NCBI GenBank assembly: GCA_032988165.1
Contig: JANTQF010000003.1
Coordinates: 62,001-126,000, forward strand
Direction of reading: 5' to 3'
Length of the DNA stretch: 64,000 nucleotides
DNA from: Emmonsiellopsis sp. PD_33
Taxonomy: Eukaryota; Ascomycota; Eurotiomycetes; Onygenales; Ajellomycetaceae
A program made the translations under genes and the position numbers. The notes below the pieces were generated by a model. It did not search any database, had not been told where the DNA came from, and saw only the letters and a program-made list of their open reading frames with translations. This document shows positions 61,934-64,000 of the stretch, piece by piece (position 1 is the first letter of the stretch; each line of letters opens with the position of its first letter).

Positions 61934-63547
61934 ATGACTCGGCCGTGGCGGCATGTCCGTGGTTTGTATCTTGATCTTTTCCACACCAGGCAGCTCCGCT
62001 TCTACCGTTCCCGATGTTTTCAATTTGTCCCGCCCAGAACCTCCCGCTTGATCTCCTTCCAGCCATCACCTTGTCACCGACAGGCCCTGCCAGCATCGGG
62101 CTTTGAGATTATTGACCATTCCAGACTGGTCGAGGAGGAAACGCTTCCCGGATATTTTCCCGAGAAGTACTATCCTGTATCTCTTGGTCAGGTCCTCCAT
62201 CAGCGATATCGCGTTGTCGGGAAACTGGGCTACGGAACAACATCTACTGTCTGGCTCGCCTATGATCAGGAGTAAGTTGGCGAGGCCTGGTCCGAATGAT
62301 ACATCCATTTCTGTACCGTCCTAACTGTTCGTTACGGTTCAGGGAATCCAAGTATGCTGCTCTCAAGCTCTATGTCACAGGTTCTGAGAGAACCCAGGAA
62401 CTGAGAGTATATGACCGTTTTGATTCAATTGAGACCGACCATCCAGGTAAACGCCTCATCCGACAGCTTCTAGGTTCATTTGAAATTCAAGGTCCCCATG
62501 GCAGGCATCTCTGTCTCGTTCACGAACCACTGGGGATAAACCTTGATGAAGCTCTGGAATACTTCCCCCAGCGCAAATTCTCACTTGAAACCTTGAAGCC
62601 ATCCCTTCGCCAGATCCTCGTGGCGGTGGATTTTCTCCATGCCCAAGCAGGTATCATACATACAGGTAGGCATGCGGTTGTTTCTCCCTTCCCGCACAAG
62701 ACCTCCGTGCGTTAACAATTTGCATGGCAGACCTCCAAATAAAGAACCTTCTGCTTGGAGTGCGGGAGTCTGGCCTAAATATTTCCTGAGTTCGAAAATG
62801 CCGAGTACACACGACCTATTCCTAGAAAACCCCTTAAGGACCGCCACATATACCTAACACGACGCATGCTCCCAAGTACGGGACTACCATTCCTCTGTGA
62901 TTTTGGTGAAGCGCGATTTATTGATGAAGCTGGAACTCCTGGGGAAGACATCATGCCGGATGTCTATAAAGCACCCGAGGTCATGCTGCAGATGAAATGG
63001 GACTGCAAAGTTGATATTTGGAATATCGCAATGGTGGTACGTGCCGTTTCCATGAAAACACTCCTAATGCCGTTCGCTGATGTATTTATGATAGGTCTGG
63101 CATCTTGTTACCGGTGCACCATTGTTTAAGGGCCGAAGTGCGGATGGCACATTCCAAGACGATCGGGTTCACATGGCGGAGATCTCAGCGCTTATAGGAC
63201 CACCACCTGCAGCCTTTCTCAAGAGGTCCCCAATGTGTAAAGCGTTATGGGAAGATGATGGTATGTATATGAACTTATATATGCTCCCTTCGATCTGTAA
63301 AATTCCCAAAGGGCTGAGAAAATACTCATGCTTTTACTACCACTTACTAGGAACGTGGCGGAATGTTGTCCCAATACCCGACATATCGCTTGAACAGCTC
63401 GCTGCTGATATTACCGGTGAGGATACGGAAGGATTTCTACGGTTTTTCCGGCGTATGCTGCGCTGGCTTCCGGAAGAAAGGCCAACCTGTCAGGAGCTTG
63501 TATATGACCCTTGGTTGATGAAGGGGCTCGGTGACAAGCGGTCATAG
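61934..63547 (+). pseudogene. SRPK-like protein kinase with one-base frameshift
   Basis: Exons by splice signals: 61,934-62,271; 62,343-62,665; 62,731-63,036; 63,095-63,260; 63,351-63,547. The product resembles fungal SR-protein-kinase-like kinases. It has a glycine loop GKLGYGTTSTVWLAYD, the ATP-binding lysine AALKLYV, a catalytic loop HTDLQIKNLL (HTD instead of HRD, as is common in this fungal group), DFGEARF, and an APE-type motif YKAPEVML. Exon 3 is one base too long. DLQIKNLLLGVRESGLNIS runs into a TGA near 62,790, while the next conserved stretch (EFENAEYTRP) is in the next frame; all other joins keep frame. This is either a genuine inactivating insertion or a sequence error. Without the shift it would be a kinase of about 440 residues. 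Confidence 0.68.
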
Positions 63548-64000
63548 TCTTTCTTTCTTTTCTTTCTTTGCCGTTTTACATTTTCCGTTACTTTTCTTTT
63601 CTTTTATGTATCTGGGTATGTAGCATCACATCATGGGAGGATGGGAGGGGGACGGACGGGGAGGGAGAGGCGAGGGTTATGGGGTCTATCTTCCCTGCCA
63701 TCTGCTGGACTTTTTGTATATAACTGAGAAGACTGATTGACCCCTTGCTCTGGCCTTTGGATTTTGAATCAGTCCATCTGCATTTGCATCCACTTCCACT
63801 TCCACATCCTGATCCAGTCAGAAAGTATCATATTCTTATCGATTCACCATCACGAAGATTCCCCCCTCTCCAGCCCACCAAAGATAACCATATGTATGTA
63901 CAAACTGACTCCTGTCCTAATTGAAGTAACACTGCCAGGAACCCTCTGCGCCTATAATAAAATGTTGTTCACATTTGTATAATTCTGTTTTCTTGCTTCT
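63548..64000. other. Terminal intergenic region
   Basis: About 450 bp after the kinase: a TTTCT-rich stretch, then G-rich and C-rich flanks. An 81-codon frame (63,737-63,982) has no recognisable features. No gene called. Confidence 0.5.

Overview
The window looks like nuclear DNA of a filamentous ascomycete. Genes carry short GT-AG introns (about 50-110 bp, with a few longer), there is a fungal extracellular-siderophore acyltransferase, a highly reducing iterative PKS, and a large transposon block decayed by RIP-like transitions. Gene content and style suggest a Eurotiales member (Aspergillus/Penicillium relatives); this is inference, no marker gene proves it.

Region 1 (1 to ~17,195) is an AT-rich block in which CpG is almost absent and every frame is riddled with stops. 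It is nested mobile-element debris. A Ty3/Gypsy element lies on the minus strand (integrase ~2.1 kb, RNase H ~3.2 kb, reverse transcriptase ~3.7-4.15 kb, gag zinc knuckle ~5.15 kb). A Helitron on the plus strand (Rep/helicase from ~7.05 kb) is split at 8,012 by a second, chromodomain-type Gypsy element (8,013-13,603). That insert has two 254-bp LTRs and a perfect 5-bp target duplication, ATTCT. The Helitron helicase resumes at 13,604 and stops at 15,583; a second decayed plus-strand ORF follows. Catalytic motifs remain recognisable but their losses fit C-to-T and G-to-A changes.

Region 2 (17.2 to ~36.4 kb) looks like a secondary-metabolism/accessory segment: a sidF-type hydroxyornithine acyltransferase, a GMC oxidoreductase, a broken FkbM-type methyltransferase, a 10-exon 3,213-residue HR-PKS (KS-AT-DH-MT-ER-KR-ACP) ending in a carnitine acyltransferase domain, and an ornithine cyclodeaminase-family gene. 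Every PKS active-site motif I looked for is present, and no thioesterase was seen.

Region 3 (37.3 to 64 kb) is mostly ordinary chromosomal genes: a tubby/LURP-one-like protein, two unassigned membrane proteins, a DNAJC28-domain protein head-to-head with the mitochondrial ribosomal protein mrp10 (mS37), a cytochrome P450, an F-box protein, an SRP40/Nopp140-like nucleolar protein, the exocyst subunit Sec3, a secreted histidine acid phosphatase, and an SRPK-like kinase whose third exon carries a one-base frameshift. I saw no tRNA, rRNA or CRISPR array. Exon joins were deduced by eye from reading-frame continuity, splice consensus and family conservation, not from transcripts.
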